Counted from the stretch's first letter, positions 52,116 through 63,089 are shown. The stretch: DNA of 64,000 nt from Simmondsia chinensis (GCA_018398585.1 JAGTTD010000005.1:8425355-8489354); one strand, 5' to 3'. Program-made: numbers and translations. The notes: generated by a model not told the origin, from the sequence alone.

Positions 52116-55100
52116 CTAGAACAAGTACTTTGATTTGAACTTGAAAACATTGATGAAATTCAAAAGAGACAGCGCCGCGTAGACCACCATCCAAAAACGG
52201 AGTATAGCCCTCTTGAGCTCGGGTCTGGTGGCGTATGGCCCGATATTAGTGGGCTTGTCCATGTCTGAGTTTCGACCGTTGAACATCCATACTAGCACCA
52301 CACATAATGACATCCATAGGTGCCAGGCAAGGGCGACAGCAGCCGCCTCAGTGGAAAACCCATCTGCAGATTTATGTTAGTCCCAAAAACCCGGTGTAAT
52401 AATATGCATCACATGATTCAGAATAAAGTATTCTTTTAAGGATTTAAAGGTGTTTGACTTGGAAAAGAAAATAGTTTTACACAAACGTAAAAGCTTTTTT
52501 TTTTTTTTTTTTACTTATAAGTGGAAATAGAAAAATAGTGCTTTTCGTTTAAAATAAAAGTAGAAGGAAAAATTAAAATATTTTAAGACAAGAAAACTTT
52601 TATCTAAAGCAATTTTTATAAAAGTACTTTTGAAAAAGTAGTTTTTTCATAGCTTGACCAAAAGTAGACTTCTCATCCTAGGTCATCAACCTTGGTTGTG
52701 TTATTATCATTGACAAATGTACATTATACTAGCGTAGCACAAACACGACAACGTCGAATTCTATGAGATGTACAAGGTAAGCTTTTTCTCGGGATGGTAC
52801 TTGGCTTCTTGCCATGTTAGAGGATCTATTACTTATCTTAGGCATATGATATCTTTCGAATTCTTTTTTATTCACACAAACATTTATTCGGTAGGAGGAT
52901 GTGCTAAGTTCAGCTTTGATCTACTCATTTTCTTTTCATTTTACATGCCTAATGCATGTTTTTTTTTTATAAATCGCGTGTGTATCGATCATTTTTCTCT
53001 TCTATTTTGAAAAAAAGCGTGTCTCCGACATGTGAGGTAAAAGAACAGACCAATCTAGAATTGTCAGCGCATCATCCAACCCAATAAGAAACTATGTAAC
53101 ATATTCCCCATTGTAGATCTGGTTAATCCCAGTAAAAGACGTAACGGCCCCCAAAACTAGCTCTAGTCGGGCTAGTAAAGTCTAACACAACATAATAGAA
53201 TGACTAGACTACAACAAAAAGCTGCTCAGGGGAGGCAAAAAAAAAAAAAAACACTATCAAGTTACTTAAAGAAACCTAATTCAAAATGATATGACTTGAA
53301 TTCACCATCTTTTGAGCGGATTAAACTACTAATGTGATGTATGATCCTGTTTTAAAAGATAACCATGTTTTCATCACAATCGAATTATTGTCAAGATGCA
53401 TAAAGAATTGCTAGTTACTTTAGGTGCCATTGCAAAAAAAGGTGCTTTAGAGGAAGCAATGATAGGCTCCATTGCAAAAAAAAAAAAAAAAAAAAAGGGT
53501 GCTTTAGAGGAAGCAACGATAGGTGCCATTGCAAAAAAAAAGGTGCTTTAGAGGAAGCAATGCAATTTGTGTTGAGTTTTAGCACTCAAGTATAATTCAT
53601 TACTCAGTTGCAAAATTGCAATTTATTCATATGGTTTTGAAGGGAGCAAAAAACAAAGGAAAGGAAATTTGTGTAAGACGAGTAACCGAAGAGTTTATGG
53701 AGCAATTCGAGCTCTAGAAACCCAAATGGGTAGGTCGGAAACACTTATTTGCGTAGGAAACTTCAAATAGGCATAAACTTTTTATCTATAAGAAGTTCCG
53801 GGGCAAATTACCTGTCAAATGGAAGCTCTCTGACTCAACTATGCAACCTCAACGGCTTTTCTACTAACCCGCCTAGTTTTCCTAAATTCGGCCTCTAAAC
53901 ATGTTTTTGGGCCACTTTTACTTTGCGCATAGTATAGTGACATTTTTGTAATTTTGCATTTTTAAGATCTTGTTTAGTTTACTTGTAAATAGTCTTTTGG
54001 CTAGTTGTTCCCCTCATTCAATGAAACTTTCAATATAGGAACTCTAGTTTTCTCTCTCATGTAGGTGGATTCTAAATTGCTATTTCAATCTTGACATGTT
54101 CAAATTGTTTTCACGTTTCCGTTCCGCATCAATTGGTATTGGAGCCTGGATTCACCTGGTGATGGCAAATCAATCTAGCAACGAAGCAAACCTTACTGAC
54201 ACTAGTCGAGGAGAGGTTGCTCTATGTGCAGTTGTTGAAGATCAAAAGCATGATATGGCTAAGCTTCACAAGGAGTTGGGCCGTGCTCTTGGTGTTGACA
54301 ACAACCCTAACCTTACCCCGCCTGTGATTGATGTTCGTGCTGTGGGAGTTGCCCAAGGACATCCTGACCCAAACCTTACTCCCGGCTACGTTCCTAATCG
54401 ACGAAATTGCAATGGTCAATCCTCCAATTCGGATGAAGCATTGGAAGCCCACCCACTCATTACAATCGGAATGAACATGCTAATCGTATTAAAGCTAATT
54501 TACCTTCAACGGTAAGTTGAATCTTGAAGATTTCCTTTATTGGCTTTTGGAGGTTGGACATTTCTCCAATATGATGAGCGTTCCCGAGTACTAGGTACAG
54601 GAAAATAGTGAGAGAAACAGAAGGACCAAATTAGGAGTAGGAGGAACATGAGGAAGTGTTTCAGAGGAAGATTTCTCCTGCCGGATTATGATTAACACCT
54701 ATTCCAGAGGTCCCAGAATCGCATGCAAGGTAATTGGTCCATAGCGGAATATACTTTCTGAGACACTCAGCGCAAAATAACCAAGCAACAACTTAGGCCC
54801 AATGTGTCTCACATACATTAATGGACTGAAATCATCTTTTCAAAACAAAATCGGATTGCAAGTATTGTTAACCGATGGACTGTGAACTTAGCAGAACATG
54901 AGGGAGATGAAGAAGAGATACCGGAGGGCGATGATGAGTTTGATTTCCTCGATGGGATCAAATATGTTGAAGAGGAAGGAGAAAGGGTTAATTCTGGTGT
55001 TCAACGACTTCTATACAATGCCAAGCAGAAGCATCCCTCGCACCACAACATCTTTTGGTCTCGTTGATTGTAAACAGGAAGGTGTGCTATCTGATTTTGG

Positions 55101-58100
55101 ATAGTAATAGCTGTGAGGACTTTGTGTTAAAGTATCTAGAGGACCATGTGAAGCTACCCACAGAGGAACATTTGGCACCTTAATTGGGTGGATGAAGAAC
55201 GGTCCACAATTTAAAGTAACTAAGTTTTGTCATGTTTGTATTTCTATGAGCAAGCATTATCATGATGAGATAGAATGTCACGTGGTGGATATGGATACTA
55301 GTAATGTGCTGTTAGGAGACCATGACAGTTTGATGTAGAGGTTATTCATAGGGGTTGGAAAATTTGTACGTATAAGATTGCCATGGAGCCCGTAGCTAAT
55401 GCACTAGAGCTTCCCAACACTTCAATAGTGAAGGGGCGATTGTCCAGTTCAACTTCTGAGTCTTAAGTTTGAGAAGAAACTCAAGGCCTCACAGGAGGTC
55501 CATGCTGTTGTAATTCGTGCAGTCTCACAGAGTTAGGAAGACCCATTGAAAGACTCCAGATGAAGTGAAATAGTAACTAGATGAATTTGCTTAGTTGATT
55601 TTTGGTGACCCTTCGAGTGAGTTGCCTCCTATGCCGGACATAAAACATCACATTGACCTTGTCCCAGGGTATAGACTTCCTAACTTGCCGCACTGTAGAA
55701 TGAGTTCCTAAGGAGGCTGAGAGAAGGTAGAGGAATTACTCAACAAGTGATTTATTCGAGAAAGGATAAGCCCGTTTGTAGTACCAGCTCTACTTACCCC
55801 AAAGAAGGGTAGCAATTGGCGTATGTATGTCGATAGTTGCGCCATCAACAAAATTAAAGTAAGGTACAGTTTTTCGATTTTGCGCTTGGATGATATGCTG
55901 GACATGTTGGATGGGTCAAACTTGTTTTCGAAGATTGATTTGCAAAGTGGGTATGATCAAGATCAGAATTCGTCCAGGAGTTGAGTAGAAGATTGCACTT
56001 AAGAATGAGGAACATTTATATGAATGGTTGGTTATGCCATTTGGCCTCACGGAAGCACCGAGCACCTTCATGCTGCTTATGATCCATGTACTCAAGCCTT
56101 TCATTTATATACTGATATATAATAGGAGTGAGTAGATCACCTGGACCACTTGTGGTAGGTCCTCCACGAGAAGTAGGATAGTAAATTTTATGCCAACTTG
56201 AAAAATGTGCCTTTATGACGTCAGAGTTACTAGTCTTGGGGTATTTTGTGAGGTCAGAGGGGATATTAGTTGACGAGGAGAAAGTAAAGGCAATCACAGA
56301 ATGGCCAGCACCCCGTACTGTTAGTGAAGCCTCGGGCTTTCATGGACTTCCAACCGCTGACTTATTTGGAATTTTGCAGCCATTATGGCACCCATCACAG
56401 GCTGCTTGAAGAAAGGAAAATTTGAGTGGGGAGAAGAAGTTAAGAGGAGCTTTGCCTTAATCAAGGAGAAGCTGTACATTACCCCTTATCTTATCTCTAC
56501 CTAGTTTTGTTTGAGGTTAAATGTAATGTTAGTGGTGAGGGAACTGGTGTTCTCCTCTCCCAAGAGGATAGGCTCATGGCATTTTTCAGTGAGAAGCTCA
56601 ATGAGGCTCGACATAAATGGTCCACTTATAATTTGGAGTTTTATGATGTGTTTCGAGCAATATCTTACCTCTGAGGAGTTCGTGTTGCCCTCTGATCATC
56701 AAGCTCTGAAGTACTTGAACAGTGAGAAACACTTTAGAGAAAATGCATGCACGATGGATAGCTTACCTACAAAAGTTCCCTATTTCGTCCTCTATCACAA
56801 GGCCGGTGTTTTGAACAAGTAGATGCATTGAGCCAAGGAGCCTCTTTATTGGTCAGACTTAGTGGTGAAATTATTTGGTTCGAGCGCCTTAAGGAGTAGT
56901 ACTGTGATGATGAAGATTTTAAGACAATCTGGACTAATTGCTCAGAAAGGCGACCGACTGCAAGGGATTTCCATATCACTAATGGCTACTTATTTAGGGG
57001 TAACCAACTCTATATCCTCGTGTGTCACTACTTGAAAAGACTATTTGCAACTTGCAAGGCAATGGACTCAGCAATCATTTTGGTAGGATAAGACGATGGT
57101 CTAGGCTGAGGAGAGGTAATATTAGCCACAGCTTAAGAGTGATGTGGGAAGATTTGTTCGAAAATGCTATACTTGCCAAACTTCCAAGCGAAGGGCTCTG
57201 AACACCAGGTTATACATGTCATTGCTAGTCCACGTGGAATATGGGAGACTCACCTAAGGATTGTGTTTCGGAATTATCGCGCACTCAATGTGGAAAGACA
57301 CCCTTTGTAGTGGTCTACACGAACCCACCTAAGGTTGTTACTGATTTGGTCAACTTTCCAAGAGTTCCTGGGCCGCTACTGCTGCCAAGAAAACAGCGGA
57401 ACAAGTACAAGTTGTACAAGAGGAGGTGCGACAAAGGCTGGCAGAGAAGAATGCTAAGCAAAAGGTCGTTGTCAACGAATCGGAAGGAAAAGATCTTTCA
57501 TAAGAGCGATATTGTGATGGTATTCTTATGCAAGGAGAAGTTTCCAGTTGGGATGCATAAGAAGCTAAACCGAAAAAGAATGGTCCCTACGAAATTCTGA
57601 AGAAAATCAACGACAACGCCTATGTGTTGGAGCTACTGGAAAGCATAGGAATATTCAAAACTTTCAACGTTGCAGACCTATACGACTACCATCCTTCAGA
57701 GGCACCGCTCTATCTAGATATTGACTCGTGGTCGAGTTCTCTTCAAGTGGAGTTGACTGACATAGAACGAGTAACCGAAGAGTTTAAGAAGCACTTGGAC
57801 CACTAGAAACCCAAACGGGGGGCCAGAAACACTAATTGAGCTGGAAAATTCAAACAGGCATAACTTTTTATATGTAAGGAGTTACGGGGTGAATTACCAG
57901 TCGAATCAAAGCTCCCATACCGAACTATGCAACCCCAATGCCTTTGGTGCTAGCCCCACCTTTTTCCCCAAAGTCGGCCTCTAAACTTGTTTTTGGACTG
58001 CTTTTACACTTTTCAAATATTATAGTGGCATTTTCGTGCCTTGTGTTTTTCCCTGTTCATGCTTTGTTGCTCTTTTGCTGCCAGCCCATCACTCTTTATG

Positions 58101-59527
58101 CTGCTGCCAAGCTTCTCAGGTTGGGGATCCTCGGAAACGGCCTCCATTCAGGGTTGCTCCCGGAAGGGGGAAGGCTGCGTACATCTACCCCCCCCCCGGG
58201 GACCCTGCTTTTGCGGGAGCCCTTTGAGGCACTGGGATTATTGTTGTTGTTGTTGTTGTATAGTAGAATTTTCGTAATTTTGCATTTTTAGGTTTTTGTT
58301 TAGTTTCCTTATAAATAGCCTTACTCATTCAATGAATCCTTCCAACATTGAAACCCAAAATTCTCACTGTCGTTTTGATGGATTCCGAATTGTTATTTCA
58401 ATCTTGACATGTTCAAATCATTTTATCATTTCCGTTCCCATCATAATCCTATGTATAGCCAATTTGTGTGTCTAATGATACAAAGTATGCTAAAGGATTA
58501 CTAAAATAATATTAAATAAATTCTTTTCATAAGAAATGATATTGGACGATGTATACGCAATTTGAGTTTGAAACAAAGGGATACTCAGCTCGGCTTGGCT
58601 TGTTTACTTGATTTCTCCTACTGAAATTCAAACTTGAGCTCCATAAGTCTTCATAAGTTTAAGTTAGAGCAAAGCATTTAACAAGCTTTCAAAACTTTGA
58701 TTGAGTTCTGCTGGATAAGATACTATTATGCTCGACGCTTGGTTCGACTTAGCTTGCTAGCCTAATCAAGTTGAAACGGGTAAAACGCGTTACTAAGTCG
58801 AGCAATTTGAGCAACTATGATCGTTCATTGATCAAGTATCGAGCTAATAATGAATTAACAAGTTTGCAATGATCTCTTTAGAAGTTTCTAATAGGGCCTT
58901 ATCAGACCATCCAGAATGTTAACGAGTGGAGCACCCATTTCAAACTTGGTCCTTTAAACTTTCGGAGCCTACTTAAACTCAACTCTATAAGCTAGTGACT
59001 ACAACATGAAGACGAACGGACCCTAATCAATTTCAAACACAAGTAGTTCATCAATCATTTAATCCATCAATTCCCGGTGTCATAGCTCATCAGCAAAATA
59101 CATCCGAAAGAGTCAAAAATGATCCTGGACTGGCTCGTGAAAAAGTAAGTTTCAATCTGTGTGATGGGGCCCTAACCTCTTAAATCAGTACAAATATTTA
59201 AAAAAAAAAAAAAAAAAAAAAAAGATCCATCCCTATTCCACCTCCCATATGAAAATCATTCCTCACTCAAACCTCCTCTAAAATCAGGTATTATTCAAAT
59301 TCAACCAAGATCATCACTAAAAAACCCTAGAAATAACGCATTCTTCTTCGACCCGATGATTTTTCACAGTTCTTGGCGTTGATTAATGAATTGATTAGCA
59401 GCTTAAAGCAAGTAAGAGAGAGAAAGAAAGGAGTACCAGGAGGGTTACGGAAGTGGGAGAAGCCTTGAAAGGAGAGGTAGGCGATGGCGAAGGCGTAAAG
59501 GAGGGTAGCATCTGCGGAGGGGTCCAT
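52116..59527 (-). CDS. Small hydrophobic (predicted membrane) protein, two exons
   Basis: Exon 1 is 59527-59437 (30 codons plus G; begins [20 protein letters not shown]), donor CCTG|GTACTC. Exon 2 is 52363-52116, acceptor TCTGCAG|AT, ending KFKSKYLF and stop. The phase joins exactly (G|AT gives Asp) to a 112-aa protein. Hydrophobic stretches at about residues 7-24, 38-60 and 86-103 suggest up to three membrane segments with a conserved-looking [16 protein letters not shown] loop between the last two. I do not recognise the family. The intron (7.07 kb) contains a Gypsy remnant, SINE and MITE debris. The exon 2 copy at 38950 has no stops or indels. An extra small exon cannot be excluded. Confidence 0.7.
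53422..53561 (+). repeat. Tandem triplication of a ~40-58-bp unit, copy 2 only
   Basis: AGG(T/C)(G/T)CCATTGC + poly-A + GGTGCTTTAGAGGAAGCAA occurs three times (53422, 53463, 53521), with poly-A length 7, about 21 and 9. The corresponding place in copy 1 (about 40254) has one unit. Confidence 0.9.
54162..55080 (+). pseudogene. Gypsy gag and protease-region remnant
   Basis: ATG 54162 begins [20 protein letters not shown], as in copy 1 at 40891; open to 54515 with [13 protein letters not shown] and [13 protein letters not shown]. Later frames (54882-55104) are acidic ([20 protein letters not shown]). No zinc knuckle is visible. Interrupted by frameshifts. Confidence 0.65.
55250..57806 (+). pseudogene. 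Gypsy RT, RNase H and integrase remnant
   Basis: RT at 55770-55975: [20 protein letters not shown], then [20 protein letters not shown]. The catalytic DD box region around 56100 is destroyed. The RT connection is at 56215-56330 ([20 protein letters not shown]). RNase H is at 56520-56700 ([20 protein letters not shown]). Integrase scraps lie at 57000-57360 ([19 protein letters not shown]). The C-terminal chromodomain-side tail is at 57590-57806 ([31 protein letters not shown]). Numerous stops. Confidence 0.85.
58021..58275 (+). mobile_element. SINE with a different, non-5S head (copy F)
   Basis: Flanks TATAGTGGCATTTTCGT (58021-58037) and TATAGTAGAATTTTCGT (58259-58275) match at 15 of 17 positions, and the other Gypsy LTR supplies the empty site. 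The 221-bp insert has about 80 nt of T-rich sequence (CTTGTGTTTTTCCCTGTTCA, TTGCTCTTTTGCTGCCAGCC) that is not 5S. It then has the shared 3' domain from CAGGTTGGGGATCC through GGAAGGCTGCGTACATCTAC and GCGGGAGCCCTTTGAGGCAC to a (TTG)n tail. Total length is close to that of the 5S-headed copies. Confidence 0.85.
58560..59080. mobile_element. Old GAGCT-type MITE remnant
   Basis: ACTCAGCTCGGCTTGGCTTG at the left and many GAGC/AAGCTT phrases; a diverged relative of 29236-29778. Terminal repeats are no longer clear. Confidence 0.45.
59081..59326. other. Intron 5' region
   Basis: Includes a poly-A run (59200-59223). No feature recognised. Confidence 0.4.
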
Positions 59528-59624
59528 GTAGAAAGATTAACTCTTTACTTGATTGCTGCGACTTCGGATCAAATTAAGGGCTTTGCTTTGTTCCTTCCTT
59601 CTTCCCCTTGGCATCTTAATCATC

Positions 59625-59632
59625 TATTTATA
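59625..59632 (-). promoter_or_regulatory. TATA box of the small membrane-protein gene
   Basis: The minus strand reads TATAAATA, about 95 nt upstream of the ATG at 59527; transcription is expected to start near 59600. Confidence 0.6.
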
Positions 59633-59693
59633 CTTCAGGCAAAGGCCCCACTCCCCCATCTTATTATTTTTTTATTATTGTTATTGTTTTATT

Positions 59694-59741
59694 CTATTCT
59701 TCTTCTTCTTCTTCTTCTTTGTTATTATTTATTATTATTAC
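59694..59741. repeat. TTC/ATT trinucleotide microsatellite
   Basis: TTCTTCTTCTTCTTCTTC then ATTATTATT units, between the promoter and the SINE upstream. Confidence 0.85.
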
Positions 59742-59747
59742 CTAACA

Positions 59748-59965
59748 GGATACCAACACGCAAGTACCAGATCTCATTAAAACTCCAAAGTTAAGCGAGC
59801 ATGAGTAAGAATAGTATCAAGATAGGTGACCTCCTTGGAAGTCATCGTGTTGCACCCCTCACGTTAGTTGTTCTCAGAAACAGCCTCTTTTTAATGTAGC
59901 ACTCTTAATGAGGAAGGCTGCGTACATGCACCTCCCAGAACCCGCTTAGGCGGGAGTTCTTGGAG
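59748..59965 (+). mobile_element. SINE with 5S rRNA-derived head (copy B)
   Basis: 59748-59860 aligns with plant 5S rRNA: AAAACTCCAAAGTTAAGCGA (box A region), GATAGGTGACCTCCTTGGAA (box C region) and GTTGCACCCCTC at the end. It continues into ACGTTAGTTGTTCTCAG, GGAAGGCTGCGTACATGCAC, CAGAACCCGCTTAGGCGGGA and a GTTGTTATTATTATT tail. Left flank GTTATTATTTATTATTATTA (59721) and the tail are both ATT-rich, so a target duplication cannot be separated from simple repeat. It lies about 115 bp upstream of the TATA box of the neighbouring gene, transcribed away from it. Confidence 0.85.
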
Positions 59966-60001
59966 CATTTTTATTTTTATAGTTGTTGTTATTATTATTA
60001 T

Positions 60002-60384
60002 ATTAAAATTTATTAAAGAGTATTTTGGTAAATTATTTGGCTTATACCCACTCTTATTACTGCATACAGACATGGGAATGATTAATTCAATTTTATTCCA
60101 TCTCCATTCTTTAAATATACCCAAGATAGGAGTGAAAATGACATTCCCTCATTCCTACCCCCACAAATTCATTCCCTTGTACCAACGGCCCTTTAACATA
60201 ACTTTATTTGTATTTCCACTTAAGCTTAATCTGCTTATTTGTTCTTATTTTAAATGTTAACTATTTTGATGTATATTACAGAAAGATTTTTTTTAAGAAT
60301 AAAGTGTCTTAGTACAAGTTTTAAAAAATTTATGTATTATAATCACAAATAATAATTTAATAATATGAATTAAGTAATAATAAT
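60002..60384. other. AT-rich intergenic sequence
   Basis: No coding or repeat boundaries recognised. Confidence 0.4.
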
Positions 60385-60925
60385 AGGATTATTTCTATTT
60401 TAGTATCCCGACGTTTTTGAAAAAAATAAAAAGGATCCTGGCCTTTTTAAGTTATTAAAAAGACACTAAGTTTTTGTCATATCAATAAAAAGGCCATTCT
60501 CAAGTGTGATGACGTCATTTTCCATCGACAGAGGTGACATGATAGTTTTTTTTTATTAATGCTATAATAAAATGACCTAAGTACACTTCAATACTCTTAT
60601 TATTACTTTATAAGCACAAAATTTGAGATATTGTATTGTATAAAAGCTATCTATTTTTGCTTAATTTATTTCAAAATCTAGTTATTAAAGGATATTTTTG
60701 TCATTTTACTGCAGCATTAATAAAAACAGTGCTATCACATCAGTTATTCGACTAAAAATGATATCATCACGTTAGAGAAAAGCCTTTTTATTAATATAAC
60801 AAAAACTTAGGGGCCTTTTTTATTAATACAACAAAAACTGCCTTTTTAATAATTCAAAAAGGTCATTTTTTTTTATTATTTTTAAAAATATCGGAATACT
60901 AAAATATAAATAACCCATAATAATA
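60385..60925. mobile_element. MITE with ~110-bp inverted terminal repeats
   Basis: The left arm (TATTTTAGTATCCCGACGTT, TTTTAAGTTATTAAAAAG) and right arm (complement TTTTTAGTATTCCGATATTT, TTTTTGAATTATTAAAAAGG) are inverted copies. Non-coding centre. Confidence 0.7.
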
Positions 60926-60980
60926 TGTATGAAAGAACCATAATAATAACTAGTTATGATAGTAGAGGGTGAGTGTACTA

Positions 60981-61146
60981 ACACCAGCAACAACATTCCC
61001 AGTGATCCAAGGACTCCCACCTAAGTAGGGTATGGGGAGGGTGGATGTATGCAGCCTTCCACCTTCAGGATAGGACCCTAAAGGTAAGCTATTTTCAAGA
61101 ACCCTCTAACTTGAGGGGTCCAACACGAGGACTTTCCAGGAGTGAA
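60981..61146 (-). mobile_element. SINE (copy C) with only the last ~30 nt of the 5S head
   Basis: The minus strand reads CCTGGAAAGTCCTCGTGTTG, GACCCCTC (5S 3' end), then AAGTTAGAGGGTTCTTG, the shared 3' domain (AGGCTGCATACATCCACCCT, CCCATACCCTACTTAGGTGG) and GATCACTGGGAATGTTGTTG. It is intermediate between full 5S-headed and headless copies. Confidence 0.85.
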
Positions 61147-61429
61147 CTAACACACGGGGGTAAAAGGGTGGTGATAAAAATAAAAATAGGTCTTATTAGC
61201 GAGGATTTAATGCTAATATAGTTTTGTAAAAATATTTTTTAGAAATAAGTGATAAAAAAGATCCAGTTTTGCATTTTTTTAGTTATAAAATAGTTTTTTC
61301 ACCTTCATATTAAAGCTATGAAAAAGATGTAAATAAATACTTTTTTGTTAACCAAACATAAATTTTGCAGTCAACTAGAGTTTTTTTATAAATTTAAGTA
61401 GTTAAAAACTAAATTAAATGCAGCCTTAG

Positions 61430-62060
61430 AATTGTAAACTAATCTTTTAATTCAGAAGTTATATGTATTTATAAAATAGTTCAAACCGTAGTGTGCAAAG
61501 GGACAAAAAAAAAAAAAAAAAAAAAAAAAGCCTCTCATCCAAGTTTTTTACATTAATGAAGTTAGAGTATTGCAGTTTGTGTGTGGGATAGAAGGGATAG
61601 CAGGGATGGTGGGTTTATGAACAAACAATAAGTTTTATACCTTTTTTACACTGCCATAATTTTGAGCTAAATTATTATTTCAAAACGTCTATATATTGAA
61701 AAATTAATGTACTAGACCTCATGTCGCAAATACATAATTTACTGTTTTTTTTAAATGGTAGGGACATAATAATAGCCTAATGAAGGTCACCAACGTATGA
61801 AAGAGGAGATGAACTTCAAATTTTAATCCTCCTGTACCATCAACTTAATATTTATAATATGCTCCTTAATACAAAATGTTTGTTTGATTTAAATTATGGA
61901 TAGCGTATACATCTCATATTTTATGTTAAGATTGCCTTCATAAAATATAAAAAAATTATTATTATATTATGTTAAGATTCGTATTAAAATGTTCTTGAAA
62001 CTTGTGATTTGTTACTCAATAAAACTTTAACCTTATATTCAAATTCATCTAATTTTAAAA
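61430..62060 (+). repeat. Older third copy of part of the duplicated segment
   Basis: Resembles 22960-23480 plus 27757-27900 (and 44740-45290): AAATGGTAGGGACATAATAATAG, GATGAACTTCAAATTTTAAT, CTCCTTAATACAAAATGTTT, TTTATGTTAAGATTGCCTTC. It is clearly more diverged than copies 1 and 2 and also lacks the Copia 2 block. A poly-A run lies at 61506-61529. Confidence 0.6.
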
Positions 62061-62361
62061 AATTAAGGAGTTAGATAAAGGTTATGAGTGAGAGAATATA
62101 AAACACCTTTTGACAAGTAAAATATTTATTGTGTTCGGCTGTCGTCCAACATATCAAAGTGCATTTAAAAGCTTATAAAATTTTTTTCTACTTCTATTAA
62201 CAAAAAGAAAATGGTCTTCTTTTTCGAAGTAAATTCAAAACTAAATAGAATAAGAAACAATTTAGGAGTAAAAAGAAAATTTTAATTTTATAAGACAAAA
62301 ACATTTTGATTTACTATTAAAAAAATCAAATAAAAAATAAATTTAAAAGTTTATCACTTAT
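62061..62361. other. AT-rich intergenic sequence
   Basis: No feature recognised. Confidence 0.4.
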
Positions 62362-62633
62362 TGTAAGACCCTTGACATCAGGATGTCGCGCCAAAGTGAT
62401 GCCTGGCTTTAGGCGCATCATACCCTGATCATTGCGTTGACATAGTCACTTAGTGGGCAAATCTCTAGCGCTTGAGTGGATATCAGCGCCTAGGTTTTGG
62501 CTGCGATAAGGGACATAAAGGACCTTAACCCACGCATGACCAAAGGAGGGTATGCGCGCTTCAAGCAGCACATTGACATAATAAAGGACCACTAGGCAAG
62601 CGCATGATCATGCTCAAGTGGACGCACGTTAGT
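62362..62633 (+). repeat. Probable LTR fragment of another Gypsy-type element
   Basis: GC-richer than its surroundings and begins near TTGTAAGACCCTTGACATC, a common start for plant Gypsy LTRs (TGTAAGACCC). It is cut at 62633 by the TR-GAG relative. No partner LTR in the window. Confidence 0.4.
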
Positions 62634-63089
62634 TGATACACCACGGATATTGCCTAGCCGCCAAGGTGTCCTTCACAGCTGCCACCAAGACCTCTACCGC
62701 TAACCATTCCATACTTGGTATCACATCAGCCTGCATCACCCACCACAGCAGCTACATGCCCTCCTCTCGCCAACTCAAGCACCTGCCGTTCCACCTATTC
62801 CCCCTTCTACAACCTTCCACAAACGTGCCACCTCACCCTCCCTATGTGTATTTATAGATAGAGATGACTTAGGGTTAGAGTATGCCAAATAATGTACTAA
62901 GAGTGTAATACTCTATTCTGTTGATGTATTTTAAAAATAATGCTATAAGAATTGTGAATAAAGTGTTTAAAGTGAGGAGGTTAATGAATGCTGCTTCACG
63001 CTAGTCGAGTGTAGCTTACAAAAGCTCACCCAAGCTATGGCTAACTTGAAGGCGCAAACCACCAAACTCAGCCAGCTACTCACCACCGA

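Larger units (their letters stand above)
43737..54251 (+). repeat. Large direct duplication, copy 2
   Basis: Collinear with 22148-40983. It lacks the two 4.3-kb blocks of copy 1 but has its own tRNA-SINE (47408-47555), an extra 215 bp with the Copia primer site near 43930-44142, and a triplicated 50-bp unit at 53422. The homology extends left into the LTR and the TR-GAG internal 3' end. Confidence 0.9.
53670..58443 (+). mobile_element. Decayed Ty3/Gypsy element inside the intron of the membrane-protein gene
   Basis: LTRs about 53670-54131 and 57758-58443 share CGAGTAACCGAAGAGTTTA, GTCGGCCTCTAAAC-like and TTGACATGTTCAAAT sequence. Primer-like TTGGTATTGGAGCC at 54133. Orientation is opposite to the host gene. 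The 3' LTR is enlarged by a SINE at 58021-58275. Confidence 0.85.

Noticed and set aside
57938..58291. Cys/Leu-rich plus-strand frames over the Gypsy 3' LTR
   Set aside because: These are frames across the inserted SINE and its TTG tail; not coding.
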